Of a stretch of DNA of 64,000 bases, positions 8,842 to 19,765 are shown in pieces (the stretch's first letter is position 1; each line of letters opens with the position of its first letter). Location of the stretch: NCBI RefSeq assembly GCF_001429545.1, contig NZ_LMSP01000001.1, positions 278,774-342,773 on the forward strand, read 5' to 3'. The notes below the pieces were generated by a model, which saw nothing but the letters and a program-made list of their open reading frames with translations, ran no database searches and was not told where the DNA came from. The translations under genes and the position numbers were made by a program. The DNA comes from Paenibacillus sp. Soil787. GTDB taxonomy: Bacteria > Bacillota > Bacilli > Paenibacillales > NBRC-103111.

Positions 8842-11169
8842 ATGAGTGATGAAGCAAGTTTAGAGTACAAAGAAAGACTATTTTTTCGCTCCCCAGCCAA
8901 GAATTGGGACGAGGCATTTCCGATTGGCAACGGACGGCTGGGAGCTATGATTTTCGGAGGACCATGCTCCGAACGATTGCAGCTTAATGAAGATTCCTTA
9001 TGGTATGGAGGGCCGAGGGATCGGCATAACCCGGATGCTTTGGTAAATCTTCCGGAAATTCGCCGCCTCATTTTTGAAGGGAAGCTCAAAGAAGCCGAGT
9101 CCCTCGCTTCGCTTGCCTTAACTGCGATCCCTGAAACCCAGCGTCATTATGTGCCGCTCGGCGATCTGTTTCTTCATTTCCAAACATTAGACGATAACGA
9201 AGTCATCGATTATGAACGGGAGCTCGATTTATCAGAAGCAGTGGTCAGTATTTCCTTTAAGGCGGGTAAGGTTCATTATCGTCGCAAGATCTTTGCGAGC
9301 TATCCGGACGGCGCGATTGTGATTCGATTGACGGCTGATACGCCGGGCCAAATTTCCTTTACGGCAAGAATGGGAAGGGAAAGGTTCCGATACGTAGACC
9401 GTATCCGCACAGAAGAAGGTAATTCGATCATGATGAGCGGCAATAGTGGCGGAGGTGTTAACTATTGCGGTGTGTTGATGTGCAAACCAGAGGGAGGCCA
9501 AATGCGTACGATTGGGGAGCACTTGGTCGTGACCAATGCCGATGCCGTCACATTGGTCATTTCCGCCGCCACGGATTTTCGAGAGTCCGATCCTGAATCC
9601 GCAGCGTTTGCGAATGCCAAGCGTGCTGCTTCACGGACTTATATCGATTTATTAACGGACCACATTGAGGATTATTGTAAACTGTATGAGCGGACGTCGT
9701 TAAGGCTGGATGCTGCATTCAATGCTGTGGAACAAGACACCTCGAAACGATTGGAACGGATGAAAGCTGGAGCTGAAGACCCCGGACTTCTAGCTTTATA
9801 TTTTCAGTATGGCCGTTATCTGCTTATTGCTTCAAGCAGACCAGGATCTTTACCTGCGAATTTACAAGGGATTTGGAATAAGGATATGTTGCCGGCCTGG
9901 GACAGCAAATTTACCATTAACATTAATGCGCAAATGAACTATTGGCCGGCCGAGACCTGCAATTTACCCGAATGCCATGAGCCTCTCTTTGAATTGATCG
10001 AACGGATGATTCCAAACGGTCGCCGAACCGCTCAAGTCATGTATGGGTGCGGTGGCAGTGCTGCCCATCACAATACTGATATTTGGGCGGATACCGCACC
10101 GCAGGATCTTTATCTACCCTCGACATATTGGCCCCTTGGTCTTGCATGGTTATGTCTGCATCTTTGGGAACATTATCAATTCGAGCGGAATGAGGCTTTT
10201 CTGAAACGTGCTTACCCGATGATGAAAGAAGCGGCTGCTTTTCTTGTTGGTTATATGGTCGAACTTCCTAGTGGAGTGCTTGTCACTTGCCCCTCTGTCT
10301 CACCTGAAAACACATATAGATTGCCGAATGGGGAAACGGGCGTGCTTTGCTATGGGCCATCCATGGATAGCCAGATTGCTCGCGAATTGTTTCTCGCATG
10401 TCTAGCGGCAGGTGAACAGTTAGAGACGGATATGGACTTTTTGACAACGCTTAAACTTACAATGGATAAGCTGCCACAGCCCCAGATTGGGCGTCATGGA
10501 CAAATACAGGAGTGGATTGAAGATTATGAGGAAGTGGAGCCAGGACATCGTCATATCTCACACTTGTTCGCTTTGCACCCGGGAACACAGATCACTCCAG
10601 AGAAGACACCAAGCCTAAGTGCTGCTGCTCGCCGGACACTTGAGAGACGACTTGCAAACGGAGGCGGACATACAGGCTGGAGTCGCGCCTGGATTGTGAA
10701 TTTTTGGGCTCGGCTGGGAGATGCGGAAGAAGCATATGAAAATGTAACTGCCCTTTTGACGCACTCTACATTGCCCAACCTTCTCGATAACCATCCGCCG
10801 TTTCAGATAGACGGCAATTTTGGCGGGACTGCGGGTATCGCGGAAATGCTGCTGCAAAGCCATGCTGACGCCATTCATTTGTTACCAGCTCTCCCTAATG
10901 CTTGGTCCAATGGTGAAGTAACGGGGCTTCGCGCCCGCGGTGCGGTAACGGTAGATATGGCATGGAAGGACGGTCAATTACAGCATGCTGTACTGAAGCC
11001 GGATAATAAAGGGGTGTATCGTATTCGTTGCAATCTGCCCATCCAATTAAGGATTGAAGGGGAGATTTACGAGCCAACGCAACTCGACGCATCAACCTAT
11101 TCGTTTGAGGCGGAGGCAGGGACTGCGGTTCATGTACTTGCTAAGGCCGAATCCAAGCAGTGTATATGA
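8842..11169 (+). CDS. Glycoside hydrolase family 95, alpha-L-fucosidase or alpha-L-galactosidase
   Basis: Intracellular-looking enzyme of 775 residues, no signal peptide. GH95 enzymes invert alpha-1,2-linked L-fucose, and some members prefer L-galactose in xyloglucan side chains. The N-terminal beta domain starts with the family signature [19 protein letters not shown]. The catalytic-centre Asn pair is N360 and N362 in [12 protein letters not shown]. The probable general acid is Glu489 in SVSPEN, and the supporting Asp is Asp657 in FQIDGNFGG, by analogy with AfcA of Bifidobacterium. AAGGAG at 8827-8832 selects ATG 8842. It follows the AraC gene and precedes two GH43 genes, which suggests action on branched hemicellulose. 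Confidence 0.92.
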   Translation: MSDEASLEYKERLFFRSPAKNWDEAFPIGNGRLGAMIFGGPCSERLQLNEDSLWYGGPRDRHNPDALVNLPEIRRLIFEGKLKEAESLASLALTAIPETQRHYVPLGDLFLHFQTLDDNEVIDYERELDLSEAVVSISFKAGKVHYRRKIFASYPDGAIVIRLTADTPGQISFTARMGRERFRYVDRIRTEEGNSIMMSGNSGGGVNYCGVLMCKPEGGQMRTIGEHLVVTNADAVTLVISAATDFRESDPESAAFANAKRAASRTYIDLLTDHIEDYCKLYERTSLRLDAAFNAVEQDTSKRLERMKAGAEDPGLLALYFQYGRYLLIASSRPGSLPANLQGIWNKDMLPAWDSKFTININAQMNYWPAETCNLPECHEPLFELIERMIPNGRRTAQVMYGCGGSAAHHNTDIWADTAPQDLYLPSTYWPLGLAWLCLHLWEHYQFERNEAFLKRAYPMMKEAAAFLVGYMVELPSGVLVTCPSVSPENTYRLPNGETGVLCYGPSMDSQIARELFLACLAAGEQLETDMDFLTTLKLTMDKLPQPQIGRHGQIQEWIEDYEEVEPGHRHISHLFALHPGTQITPEKTPSLSAAARRTLERRLANGGGHTGWSRAWIVNFWARLGDAEEAYENVTALLTHSTLPNLLDNHPPFQIDGNFGGTAGIAEMLLQSHADAIHLLPALPNAWSNGEVTGLRARGAVTVDMAWKDGQLQHAVLKPDNKGVYRIRCNLPIQLRIEGEIYEPTQLDASTYSFEAEAGTAVHVLAKAESKQCI

Positions 11170-11207
11170 AAGAAACATCCAATTTAGCAAGGAGTGAACA
11201 GATTAAT

Positions 11208-12623
11208 ATGAAAAAACAAGCACGAAATCCATATCTTCCATCATGGGAATATATTCCTGATGGAGAACCGTATGTTTTTAACGGGAGAGTTTATGTATAT
11301 GGCTCTCATGACCGTTTCAATGGGCATACGTATTGCTTTAACGATTATGTCTGTTGGTCGGCACCTGAGGATGACCCGGCAGACTGGCGGTATGAAGGCG
11401 TGATTTACAAAAAAACAGATGATCCGCTTAATCCCGATGGAAGCATGTGTCTGTATGCGCCAGATGTCACGGTTGGTCCGGATGGACGTTATTATTTGTA
11501 CTATGTCCTTGACAAGGTTTCTATCGTTTCGGTCGCTGTTTGTGATACCCCGGCCGGCAAATATGAATTTTATGGCTATGTTCGATATGCCGATGGAACA
11601 CGTTTGGGAGACAGAGAAGGCGACGAGCCACAATTTGATCCAGGAGTGATGACAGAAGGAGAAAGAACGTACCTGTATACCGGTTTCTGTGCTGCTGGGG
11701 ACAAGTCAAGAAGCGGTGCCATGGCTACGGTCCTGGGTCCCGATATGCTCACGATTTTGGAGGAACCGGTATTTGTCGCGCCAAGTGAACCTTACAGCAA
11801 AGGCAGCGGATTCGAAGGGCATGCGTTTTTTGAGGCTCCTTCTATAAGGAAGAAAGGCGATACGTATTATTTTATTTATTCATCCATCGTTATGCATGAA
11901 CTGTGCTACGCGACCAGTAAATATCCAACAAAGGATTTCGTATATCAGGGAGTCATTGTCAGCAATAATGATCTTCATATCGACTCATACAAACCGGCGA
12001 ATAAACCCATGTATTATGGCGGCAATAACCATGGTAGCATTGTTGAGATGAATGAAAAGTGGTACATTTTTTATCATAGACATACCAACGGAACGAATTT
12101 CAGCCGGCAAGGTTGTATCGAACAGATTGAATTCCGCGAGGATGGTACGATTCCGCAGGTGGAAATGACATCCTGCGGTTCGAATGGAGGGCCGCTTGAC
12201 GGTCGAGGGGAATACCCTTCGTACCTGGCTTGCAATCTGTTTTGCAGTGATGAGGGGTTGTATACAGGAGCTCCCGGGGAATGGATGGACTGTCGGTTTC
12301 CGAAGATTACCCAAGATGGGAAAGATGGAGATGAGGAGATCGGTTATATCGCCAATATGAGGGATTCCGCAACAGCCGGATTTAAATATTTTCAGTGCGA
12401 TGGGATCAAGAAAGTCAAAATCAGGGTGCGTGGATATTGCCGTGGTGCCTTTGAAGTGAAAACATCATGGGACGGTCCTGCTCTCGGGAAGATATCGGTT
12501 GACTTTACAAATATATGGAAGGAATATTCTACGGATCTCGTTATACCGGATGGCATACAAGCCTTGTATTTCACGTATACGGGTACGGGAGGCGCGAGTC
12601 TAGCTTCGTTCACATTGGAATAA
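11208..12623 (+). CDS. Glycoside hydrolase family 43 with C-terminal CBM6-like domain
   Basis: Five-bladed beta-propeller hydrolase acting on alpha-L-arabinofuranosyl or beta-xylosyl bonds, 471 residues, without signal peptide. The opening NPYLPSWEYIPDGEPYVF is the GH43 blade that carries the catalytic base; the second acidic residue lies in LYAPDV and the acid Glu in GHAFFEAPS. The last ~120 residues form a beta-sandwich of CBM6 style. The start ATG 11208 follows AAGGAG (11189-11194) at slightly long spacing; ATG 11166 is the alternative. The gene begins within 40 bases of the GH95 stop and shares its operon. Specificity between arabinofuranosidase and xylosidase cannot be decided here. Confidence 0.88.
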   Translation: MKKQARNPYLPSWEYIPDGEPYVFNGRVYVYGSHDRFNGHTYCFNDYVCWSAPEDDPADWRYEGVIYKKTDDPLNPDGSMCLYAPDVTVGPDGRYYLYYVLDKVSIVSVAVCDTPAGKYEFYGYVRYADGTRLGDREGDEPQFDPGVMTEGERTYLYTGFCAAGDKSRSGAMATVLGPDMLTILEEPVFVAPSEPYSKGSGFEGHAFFEAPSIRKKGDTYYFIYSSIVMHELCYATSKYPTKDFVYQGVIVSNNDLHIDSYKPANKPMYYGGNNHGSIVEMNEKWYIFYHRHTNGTNFSRQGCIEQIEFREDGTIPQVEMTSCGSNGGPLDGRGEYPSYLACNLFCSDEGLYTGAPGEWMDCRFPKITQDGKDGDEEIGYIANMRDSATAGFKYFQCDGIKKVKIRVRGYCRGAFEVKTSWDGPALGKISVDFTNIWKEYSTDLVIPDGIQALYFTYTGTGGASLASFTLE

Positions 12624-12654
12624 CCAACATAAATGAAGGAAAGGGGTATTGCCG

Positions 12655-14199
12655 ATGTACCCGAATCCCATTATATGGGCTGACTATCCGGACCCCGATG
12701 TGATCCGGGTGGAGGATACTTATTATATGGTCAGTACGACCATGCATTTTATGCCGGGGTGTGTAATATTGAGGTCGTATGACCTGATCCATTGGGAAGT
12801 GGCAACATATGTATATGATGCTTTGGATGATACACCGGATCAGAGGCTGGAGGGTGACCGACAGATCTATGGAAAGGGAATGTGGGCGGCATCTTTGCGT
12901 TACCATCAAGGTAAATATTATGTATGTTTCGTAGCAAACGATACTCATCAAACGTATTTGTTTTCTGCGTTTGAAATCACAGGACCATGGATGAGGCACC
13001 CGAATATCGAAGGATTCTATCATGATTGCTCGCTTTTGTTTGATGATGATGGCAGAGTTTATATTATATATGGAAATGCCGAGATTCATCTTACAGAATT
13101 AAAGGAAGATTTGACCGGTCCCAAGCCTGGTGGATTAAACCGGATCATTGTGAGGGAGACAGGACCTTATCATCTTGGTTATGAAGGTGCCCATATCTAT
13201 AAGATTAATGGAAAATATTACGCATTTTTTATACACATTACACAGTCCAGACATAGTCGCAGAACACAAGCCTGTTTTGTAGCAGATTCCCTGGAGGGGG
13301 ACTTTGTTGGCGGAGAGGTGTTTGATGATGACATGGAGTATTTTAATGCAGGTATAGCACAAGGCGGAATCGTTGATACGCCAGATGGTAAATGGTATGC
13401 CCTCTTGTTTCAGGATCATGGTGCCGTTGGCCGTATCCCTGTCTTGGTGCCTTTGCATTGGGAAAATGATGTTCCGGTATTCGATAGGAAGCCACCCCCA
13501 TATATCGACATTCCGAGTACTAGACCCGGATATGAATACAAACCTTTGGTCGGAAGCGATGATTTCTTCTATAAGCCGGATGAGAACGGCAAGGTTCATC
13601 TGAAAGACTACTGGCAGTGGAATCATATCCCGACAGATATTTTGTGGTCCGTAACGGATAAGCCGGGTACATATCGTATTCAATCTGGAAAAATTAATCC
13701 CAATTTAACATTTTCGGTAAATACATTGACACAGCGTGCAATGGGGCCCGCATGCGAAGCTATCGTTACCTTGGATGGAAGCGAGCTAAAGGATGGCGAT
13801 TATGCAGGCTTGTGCTTCTTGATCAGCACCTATGGCTTCATTGCACTTACCAAGGAAGCTGGACAATACTACTTGGTCATGTTGGCAAGAACCACAGACG
13901 ATAAAACGATCTTCGGAAACTTAGTAGACAAAGAGACTGGGGTGGAATATGCAAGGATTCCAGTGGACAGTGACAAAGTTACTTTGAAGGCTTATGGCAA
14001 TTTCGTGAATAATACAGACGAGTGCGAGTTTTATTACATGGACGGAGAAGACTGGAAAAAGCTTGGTATTACCCATAATATGGTCTGGAAAATGGATCAA
14101 TTTGTAGGGGCGCGTTACGGGTTGTTCCTATATTCTACCAAGGAGATTGGAGGAACGGCTCAGTTTTCTAGGTTCGTGTACAATGTGATGAAATCCTGA
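12655..14199 (+). CDS. Glycoside hydrolase family 43 with C-terminal xylosidase beta-sandwich
   Basis: 514-residue GH43 enzyme of the beta-xylosidase/arabinofuranosidase type. The base Asp is in WADYPDPDVIR near the N-terminus, the pKa-modulating Asp in CSLLFDDDGRVYIIYG and the acid Glu in YEGAHIYKINGKYY. Residues from about 300 form the concanavalin-like C-terminal domain found in xylan 1,4-beta-xylosidases. No signal peptide, so it would process imported xylo-oligosaccharides. AAGGAAAGGGG precedes ATG 12655; an in-frame TTG lies two codons upstream. Only about 30 bases separate it from the preceding GH43. It is the last gene before the IclR regulator, linking xylan breakdown to the pentonate genes downstream. 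Confidence 0.9.
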   Translation: MYPNPIIWADYPDPDVIRVEDTYYMVSTTMHFMPGCVILRSYDLIHWEVATYVYDALDDTPDQRLEGDRQIYGKGMWAASLRYHQGKYYVCFVANDTHQTYLFSAFEITGPWMRHPNIEGFYHDCSLLFDDDGRVYIIYGNAEIHLTELKEDLTGPKPGGLNRIIVRETGPYHLGYEGAHIYKINGKYYAFFIHITQSRHSRRTQACFVADSLEGDFVGGEVFDDDMEYFNAGIAQGGIVDTPDGKWYALLFQDHGAVGRIPVLVPLHWENDVPVFDRKPPPYIDIPSTRPGYEYKPLVGSDDFFYKPDENGKVHLKDYWQWNHIPTDILWSVTDKPGTYRIQSGKINPNLTFSVNTLTQRAMGPACEAIVTLDGSELKDGDYAGLCFLISTYGFIALTKEAGQYYLVMLARTTDDKTIFGNLVDKETGVEYARIPVDSDKVTLKAYGNFVNNTDECEFYYMDGEDWKKLGITHNMVWKMDQFVGARYGLFLYSTKEIGGTAQFSRFVYNVMKS

Positions 14200-14280
14200 G
14201 GATCTAGTGATAAATAATAACTTTATCTTGATTGCATGGTTGTAAAAGATTATTATGGACTTGTGGATAGGAGTGATACC

Positions 14281-15045
14281 ATGCCTATTATTCAAGCGCT
14301 GGACAGAGCATTGAAAATATTGGATTTATTCGACGAGCATACGACAGAGCTGAAAATTACAGAAATCAGCGCGAGAATGGAGCTTCACAAGAGTACAGTA
14401 CACTCCTTATTGAAAACGCTTCAGTTACACGGTTATATCAATCAGGATATGGAAACAGGAAAGTACAAGTTAGGGTTAAAGCTCCTGGAAAAGGGACAGC
14501 TTATGCTGCAAGGCCTTGACATCCGTACAGTTGCCCGAAAGCACTTGACTGCTTTGTCGGAGCAGACAGGTCAGACAACCCATCTCGTTATTCTTGATGG
14601 GAAGGAAGGCGTGTATTTGGATAAAGTTGAGGGGGAAAAAGCTGCGATTCGCTATTCCCGAATCGGTCGCAGAATATCACTTCATAGCAGCGCGGTAGGA
14701 AAGGTGCTGACAGCCTTTAGAACGAAGGATGAGATCGATATGCTCCTTCGGAATTACCATTTCTCCAAGATTACAGAAGCGACGATTACGGACAGAGAGG
14801 CATTCCTTCACGAATTGAATCAGGTAAGTGAGCAAGGGTACTCCATTGACAATCAGGAGAACGAACCGGGCGTACGATGCGCTGCAGCTCCTATCTTCGA
14901 ACATAATGGTTCGGTTGTAGCAGCGATCAGCATATCAACTTTAATTTCAACGGTAGATGACCTATTGTTTAAGCAGTATATTGCCCTACTTAAGAAAGAA
15001 GCAGAGACGATTTCACAGACCCTGGGGTTTCGGCAAGTTTTGTAA
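14281..15045 (+). CDS. IclR-family transcriptional regulator
   Basis: 254-residue regulator: winged helix-turn-helix at residues ~1-65 (ALDRALKILDLFDEH..ITEISARMELHKSTVHSLLKTL) and a GAF-like IclR ligand domain from about residue 80, ending with the typical NQENEPGVRCAAAPIFEHNG segment. TAGGAGTG just before ATG 14281 fixes the start; an upstream in-frame ATG at 14236 lacks such a site. IclR proteins next to sugar-acid genes (KdgR, XynR types) usually repress them and are released by a keto-deoxy sugar acid. A candidate operator lies at 15092-15108 ahead of the next gene. Confidence 0.92.
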   Translation: MPIIQALDRALKILDLFDEHTTELKITEISARMELHKSTVHSLLKTLQLHGYINQDMETGKYKLGLKLLEKGQLMLQGLDIRTVARKHLTALSEQTGQTTHLVILDGKEGVYLDKVEGEKAAIRYSRIGRRISLHSSAVGKVLTAFRTKDEIDMLLRNYHFSKITEATITDREAFLHELNQVSEQGYSIDNQENEPGVRCAAAPIFEHNGSVVAAISISTLISTVDDLLFKQYIALLKKEAETISQTLGFRQVL

Positions 15046-15091
15046 AGCATGTCGAGTCCAGGCATTTTTTATATTAGAATTTGAGAACGCT

Positions 15092-15108
15092 GTTTTATAA
15101 TGTAAAAC
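15092..15108 (+). promoter_or_regulatory. Candidate IclR operator over a -10 box
   Basis: GTTTTA-N5-TAAAAC is a perfect interrupted palindrome whose left arm and centre contain TATAAT (15096-15101). It lies 23 bases upstream of the FAH-family gene. Binding of the IclR product here would block transcription of the three pentonate genes. No good -35 is visible at 17-base spacing. Confidence 0.4.
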
Positions 15109-15130
15109 AAAATCAAGGGGTGAGCCATCT

Positions 15131-16012
15131 ATGAAAATTATCCGTTTTGTAAATGAAGGGCTTTCACAGCTAGCTGCAGTTAATGACAATGAACAAATTT
15201 TCGCACTGCCGCAAAGCGATTTTTTAACCTTGATCCAAGAAGCTGACGAAGCGGAGATTTCACCGCTCGAGTTGGTTTTCAAAACGATCGAAAATAGGGA
15301 AGCGCTATCAGGTCAAGTCGATCAGCTGCAGCTTCTGGTTCCAATTGAAGCGCCCGAAGTTTGGGCTGCTGGGGTTACGTATGAGCGAAGCCGGGATGCG
15401 CGAAATTATGAGGCAACCGAAGGCAAACTGGATGCCTTGACCTTTTACGATAAAGTTTATGACGCTGTGCGTCCGGAGATTTTTTTCAAATCGACGGCTG
15501 CCCGAACGGTAGGACCAGGCGGCGACGTGCAACTTCGAAGCGATTCCGTGTGGCAGGTGCCTGAACCGGAGTTAGGGCTTGTTCTGAACGCTAAGGGGAA
15601 AATCGTAGGGTACACCATTGGCAATGATATGAGCTGCCGGGATATTGAAGGCGAGAATCCGCTCTACCTGCCACAAGCCAAAGTATGGAAACGTTCCTGC
15701 TCCTTGGGACCAGCGATCCGTTTAGCCGAAACGGTAGACGACCCTTACAACTTGCAGATTACAAGCCGAATATATCGCAACGGGGAAAAAGCCGTCGAGG
15801 GAACGGCTAATACCAATCAGCTAAAACGAAAGCTTGAGGAATTGACCGAATATTTGATTCGGGATAATGAATTGTTTGACGGAACCGTGCTGCTGACGGG
15901 AACTTGCATTGTACCGCCTAACGAATTTACACTCGCTCACGGAGACCGGATCGAAATTGAGATTACCGGTATTGGGACACTAGTCAATCATGTTGTAGGT
16001 GCAGGAAGCTAA
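15131..16012 (+). CDS. FAH-family 2-keto-3-deoxypentonate dehydratase (XylX/KdaD-like)
   Basis: Fumarylacetoacetate-hydrolase-fold protein of 293 residues, the usual length of the 2-keto-3-deoxy-D-arabinonate/xylonate dehydratases. Expected reaction: 2-keto-3-deoxypentonate to 2-oxoglutarate semialdehyde plus water. Metal ligands fit the acidic residues in VPEPELGLVL and in the segment CRDIEGENPLYLPQAK. The C-terminal half has the conserved ending FTLAHGDRIEIEITGIGTL. AAGGGGTGAG precedes the ATG. Placement directly before a semialdehyde dehydrogenase and a sugar-acid dehydratase supports this assignment over other FAH activities, but sequence alone cannot prove it. Confidence 0.82.
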   Translation: MKIIRFVNEGLSQLAAVNDNEQIFALPQSDFLTLIQEADEAEISPLELVFKTIENREALSGQVDQLQLLVPIEAPEVWAAGVTYERSRDARNYEATEGKLDALTFYDKVYDAVRPEIFFKSTAARTVGPGGDVQLRSDSVWQVPEPELGLVLNAKGKIVGYTIGNDMSCRDIEGENPLYLPQAKVWKRSCSLGPAIRLAETVDDPYNLQITSRIYRNGEKAVEGTANTNQLKRKLEELTEYLIRDNELFDGTVLLTGTCIVPPNEFTLAHGDRIEIEITGIGTLVNHVVGAGS

Positions 16013-16065
16013 TCTGTAATTATACATTTGATTTATAAAATACATACATTCAAGGAGGAATATAT

Positions 16066-17535
16066 ATGGCATCTGTATTTGTTGGAGGGCAAACCTATTT
16101 AAACTATATTAACGGTGAATGGTGTCCAGCCGGCACTGGGCAAACCGTCCCCAGCATAAATCCTGCGAAAAGAAGTGAAGTCGTGGGCTATGTGCAGTCG
16201 TCGTCATTGGAGGAAGTGAACCAAGCGGTTGCGTCCGCCAAAGCGGCACAGCAAGGTTGGAGAAAGTTATCGGGCTCGGCAAGAGGCGACTACTTGTTTA
16301 AAGCGGCTAATGCGCTGGAAAGACGCATCGATGAAATTGCCGAGACGATGACGCGTGAAATGGGCAAAACATTGCCGGAAGCAAAAGGCGAAACGGCACG
16401 AGGGATCGCCATCCTGCGCTACTATGCCGGTGAAGGGATGCGGAAGATCGGAGAAGTGATACCCTCCACGGACAGCGAAGCGCTGATGTTTACGACCCGT
16501 GTGCCGCTTGGGGTTGTCGGAGTTATTTCACCTTGGAATTTTCCAGTGGCTATTCCGATATGGAAAATGGCGCCAGCCTTAATTTATGGTAATACGGTCG
16601 TGCTGAAGCCTGCTCAGGATACGGCGGTGACGGCTGCTAAAATCGTAGAATGCATCGCTGAAGCGGGACTTCCTGCCGGAGTTATCAATTTAGTGACTGG
16701 AAGCGGATCTATCATCGGGCAAGGACTTGCAGAGCATCCGGATGTAAACGGAATCACATTTACCGGCTCCAATCAAGTTGGCAAACGGGTCGGTCAGGCG
16801 GCACTAGCCAGAGGGGCGAAATACCAGCTTGAGATGGGCGGGAAAAATCCGATCATTATCGCTGCGGATGCCGATTTGGATTTGGCGGTTGACGCGACGA
16901 TCAGTGGCGGAATCCGGTCGACAGGACAGAAATGTACGGCAACAAGCCGTGTCATTGTGATGCGTGATGTGTATGAAACTTTCAAAGAAAAGCTCCTGAG
17001 CAAATTAAAAGGTTTAACAGTTGGTCATGGATTAGATGCCGGTACATGGCTCGGCCCTTGCGCAAACGAAAATCAGCTAAGAACGGTGCAGTCCTACATT
17101 CAAAAAGGAATAGAGGAAGGAGCTGAGCTGTTGTTCGGCGGTGCTTCACCGGATCATCCAGATCTCGCCGAAGGCTTCTATATTCAGCCCACTGTGTTTG
17201 ATAAAGTAACGCCAGAAATGGCGATTGCCCGGGAAGAGATTTTCGGCCCGGTCCTCGCGCTAATTCAAGTCGAAACCATGGAAGAAGCCATTCAACTGGC
17301 TAACAATTCGGATTATGGTCTGAGCGCTTCCATTTACACGCAAAGCATAAGCAATATTCTTTCGTTTATTCAAGATATGGACGCCGGTTTGGTAAGAATT
17401 AATTCCGAGACAGCCGGGGTGGAGCTGCAGGCCCCATTCGGCGGGATGAAGCAGTCCAGTTCTCATTCGCGCGAGCAAGGTCAGGCGGCAATCGAATTTT
17501 ATACCTCGATAAAAACGGTATTTCTCAAAGCGTAA
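16066..17535 (+). CDS. 2-oxoglutarate semialdehyde dehydrogenase (aldehyde dehydrogenase family)
   Basis: NAD(P)-dependent aldehyde dehydrogenase of 489 residues. The catalytic Cys290 lies in STGQKCTAT, the general-base Glu256 in LEMGGKNP, and the oxyanion Asn in SPWNFPVA. The N-terminal YINGEW and the overall pattern match the 2,5-dioxovalerate (2-oxoglutarate semialdehyde) dehydrogenase group, including Bacillus GucD/YcbD. In the proposed pathway it makes 2-oxoglutarate, joining pentonate or hexarate catabolism to the TCA cycle. AAGGAGG precedes the ATG, and the gap to the preceding gene is about 50 bases. Confidence 0.88.
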   Translation: MASVFVGGQTYLNYINGEWCPAGTGQTVPSINPAKRSEVVGYVQSSSLEEVNQAVASAKAAQQGWRKLSGSARGDYLFKAANALERRIDEIAETMTREMGKTLPEAKGETARGIAILRYYAGEGMRKIGEVIPSTDSEALMFTTRVPLGVVGVISPWNFPVAIPIWKMAPALIYGNTVVLKPAQDTAVTAAKIVECIAEAGLPAGVINLVTGSGSIIGQGLAEHPDVNGITFTGSNQVGKRVGQAALARGAKYQLEMGGKNPIIIAADADLDLAVDATISGGIRSTGQKCTATSRVIVMRDVYETFKEKLLSKLKGLTVGHGLDAGTWLGPCANENQLRTVQSYIQKGIEEGAELLFGGASPDHPDLAEGFYIQPTVFDKVTPEMAIAREEIFGPVLALIQVETMEEAIQLANNSDYGLSASIYTQSISNILSFIQDMDAGLVRINSETAGVELQAPFGGMKQSSSHSREQGQAAIEFYTSIKTVFLKA

Positions 17536-17581
17536 GCGTATAACTTTTGCTATAAAACCTAATTCGGAAGGGTGAGGGTTG

Positions 17582-19564
17582 ATGACAGAGCAATTAAAAT
17601 CGATTATGGCTCATGAAAATAACGATTTGTTTACGATCCGTACGCACGCGCAAGGCCCAAAAGGCTCATTGCCATTTACAAAAGAATTGTTATTGCATGC
17701 TCCAAGCGGAGAGTTGTTCGGTCTTACCCAAAATGTTGGAATGGGGTGGAAACCTTCCCGCCTGAAGGGTAAACAGTATCTTTTGTTAAGCACGCAAGGA
17801 GGCATACGTAAGGAAGATGGCAGTCCCGTCGCACTCGGCTATCATACCGGTCACTGGGAAGTTGGTCTGCTGACGCAGGCTGCAGCAGAGGTGATCACGG
17901 AAAGCGGTGGGGTTCCTTTCGCCGGATATGTGAGCGACCCTTGCGACGGTAGGTCCCAGGGTACGGAAGGCATGTTTGACTCTCTTCCTTACCGCAACGA
18001 TGCAGCGATCGTTTTCCGGCGTCTCATCCGCTCCTTGCCGACGCGCAAAGGTGTGCTCGGTGTAGCAACCTGCGACAAAGGATTGCCCGCCATGATGATT
18101 GCTCTGGCCGGGATGCACGAACTTCCTTGCGTAATTGTGCCCGGCGGAGTGACATTACCCCCCACGGAGGGCGAGGACGCTGGGAAAATCCAAACCATAG
18201 GTGCAAGGTATGCTAATGGTGAAATCAGTCTGGAAGACGCTGCCGACCTCGGCTGCCGGGCTTGTGCCACACCGGGTGGAGGCTGCCAGTTTCTTGGGAC
18301 GGCTGCTACTTCGCAGGTTATTGCAGAGGCTATGGGCATGACGGTGCCTCACGCTGCGCTTGCACCATCGGGACAGCCCGTATGGGAAGAGATGGCCAGG
18401 CAGTCGGCCCGCGCTATGATGACGCTCGAGGAAAAGGGAATCCGGATGAAGGATATTTTGACCGAAGCGTCCATCCATAATGCGATGGTTGTTCATGCGG
18501 CCATTGGCGGATCGACCAATTTGCTGCTGCACATTCCTGCCTTCGCTCATGCGGCAGGGCTGCCCGTTCCGACCGTTCAAGACTGGATTCGTGTCAATAA
18601 AGACGTACCAAGACTAGTCAGCGTTTTGCCGAATGGTCCGGAATATCATCCGACTGTGCGAGTGTTTCTGTCCGGAGGGGTGCCGGAAGTGATGCTGCAT
18701 CTCCGCCGTTTGGGGGTACTAAAAGAAAATGCGTTGACAGTAACCGGTGAAACGCTGGGGACTGTACTGGATTGGTGGGAAACGAGCGAGCGCCGAGGGC
18801 GGATGAGAAGTCTGCTTATGGAAATGGACGGGATAGATCCGGACAACGTCATCATGAGTCCAGAACGTGCCAAAGAAAGGGGATTGACCTCGACGGTTAC
18901 GTTTCCTATGGGGAATCTGGCTCCGGAAGGATCAGTGATTAAATCGACGGCGATTGACCCGACAACCGTCGGAGAGGATGGGGTTTACCGCCATCGGGGC
19001 AAAGCCAAGGTGTTTACCTCAGAGAAAGCGGCTATCTTGGCAATCAAGATCGGCGGTATTCAAGCCGGCGATATTATGGTGTTGATGGGGCGCGGACCGT
19101 TGGGTTCGGGGATGGAGGAGACCTATCAATTAACCTCAGCACTAAAGCATTTGCCGTTCGGCAAATACGTGTCCCTAATTACCGATGCGCGGTTTTCGGG
19201 CGTATCCACAGGTGCCTGTATCGGTCATGTTGGACCTGAAGCGTTAGCTGGCGGTCCGATTGGTAAGCTGCGGGATGGAGATACGATTGACATCGTAGTT
19301 GATCGTAACAGTTTGGAAGGCAGCATCCATTTTCTAGGCGACGGTGACGAAGTGCTGACCCCCGAAGAAGGAGCCCGTGTGCTTGCTGCCCGAGTCCCTC
19401 ACCCGGAGCTCGCAGCAGACGAAGGGCTTCCTGATGATACTCGTTTATGGGCTGCATTACAATCTGTCAGCGGAGGAACCTGGACAGGGAGCGTTTATGA
19501 TGTGGATCGGATTCTTGCTGTCTTGGAAGCGGGAAAAAAAGCTTTGGCTGTGCAAAACGATTAG
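17582..19564 (+). CDS. YjhG/YagF-family D-xylonate dehydratase (IlvD/Edd superfamily)
   Basis: 660-residue Fe-S dehydratase closely resembling E. coli YjhG and YagF along its whole length, including [41 protein letters not shown] and [11 protein letters not shown]. It converts D-xylonate (or a similar aldonate) to 2-keto-3-deoxyxylonate. Cluster-ligand Cys residues fit [14 protein letters not shown] and [17 protein letters not shown] before ATG 17582 supports that start; a TTG one codon upstream is possible. It is the last gene of the pentonate cluster and is followed by one copy of the palindromic repeat. E. coli uses this enzyme with an aldolase; here the neighbours point to the non-cleaving Weimberg route instead. 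Confidence 0.92.
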   Translation: MTEQLKSIMAHENNDLFTIRTHAQGPKGSLPFTKELLLHAPSGELFGLTQNVGMGWKPSRLKGKQYLLLSTQGGIRKEDGSPVALGYHTGHWEVGLLTQAAAEVITESGGVPFAGYVSDPCDGRSQGTEGMFDSLPYRNDAAIVFRRLIRSLPTRKGVLGVATCDKGLPAMMIALAGMHELPCVIVPGGVTLPPTEGEDAGKIQTIGARYANGEISLEDAADLGCRACATPGGGCQFLGTAATSQVIAEAMGMTVPHAALAPSGQPVWEEMARQSARAMMTLEEKGIRMKDILTEASIHNAMVVHAAIGGSTNLLLHIPAFAHAAGLPVPTVQDWIRVNKDVPRLVSVLPNGPEYHPTVRVFLSGGVPEVMLHLRRLGVLKENALTVTGETLGTVLDWWETSERRGRMRSLLMEMDGIDPDNVIMSPERAKERGLTSTVTFPMGNLAPEGSVIKSTAIDPTTVGEDGVYRHRGKAKVFTSEKAAILAIKIGGIQAGDIMVLMGRGPLGSGMEETYQLTSALKHLPFGKYVSLITDARFSGVSTGACIGHVGPEALAGGPIGKLRDGDTIDIVVDRNSLEGSIHFLGDGDEVLTPEEGARVLAARVPHPELAADEGLPDDTRLWAALQSVSGGTWTGSVYDVDRILAVLEAGKKALAVQND

Positions 19565-19603
19565 CCATTTTCGCAGGCATCGTACAGCAGAAGGCAAATT
19601 GCT

Positions 19604-19682
19604 ATTAATTATGAAACAAAATAAACGGAGTCACGCGGGTTTGCGGGCTCCGTTTTACAATTATTTATGAAACATCACACTT
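19604..19682. repeat. Dispersed palindromic repeat, copy 1
   Basis: About 80 bases with core arms AAACGGAG (19623-19630) and CTCCGTTT (19648-19655) enclosing CACGCGGGTTTGCGGG, flanked by ATTAATTATGAAACA and TTTATGAAACATCACA. Two further copies lie at 51474 and 57749. Here it sits between the convergent dehydratase and LysR genes and could end transcription in both directions. This copy lacks the outer ATTCCA/TGGAAT arms of the other two. Confidence 0.75.
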
Positions 19683-19765
19683 CTTTTCTCTTCTTCTTTT
19701 TTTTTTACTTACTGTATCATTTCCCACAATTCGTTAGAATTGTTCCATATTTTATTGGTGGGGGT

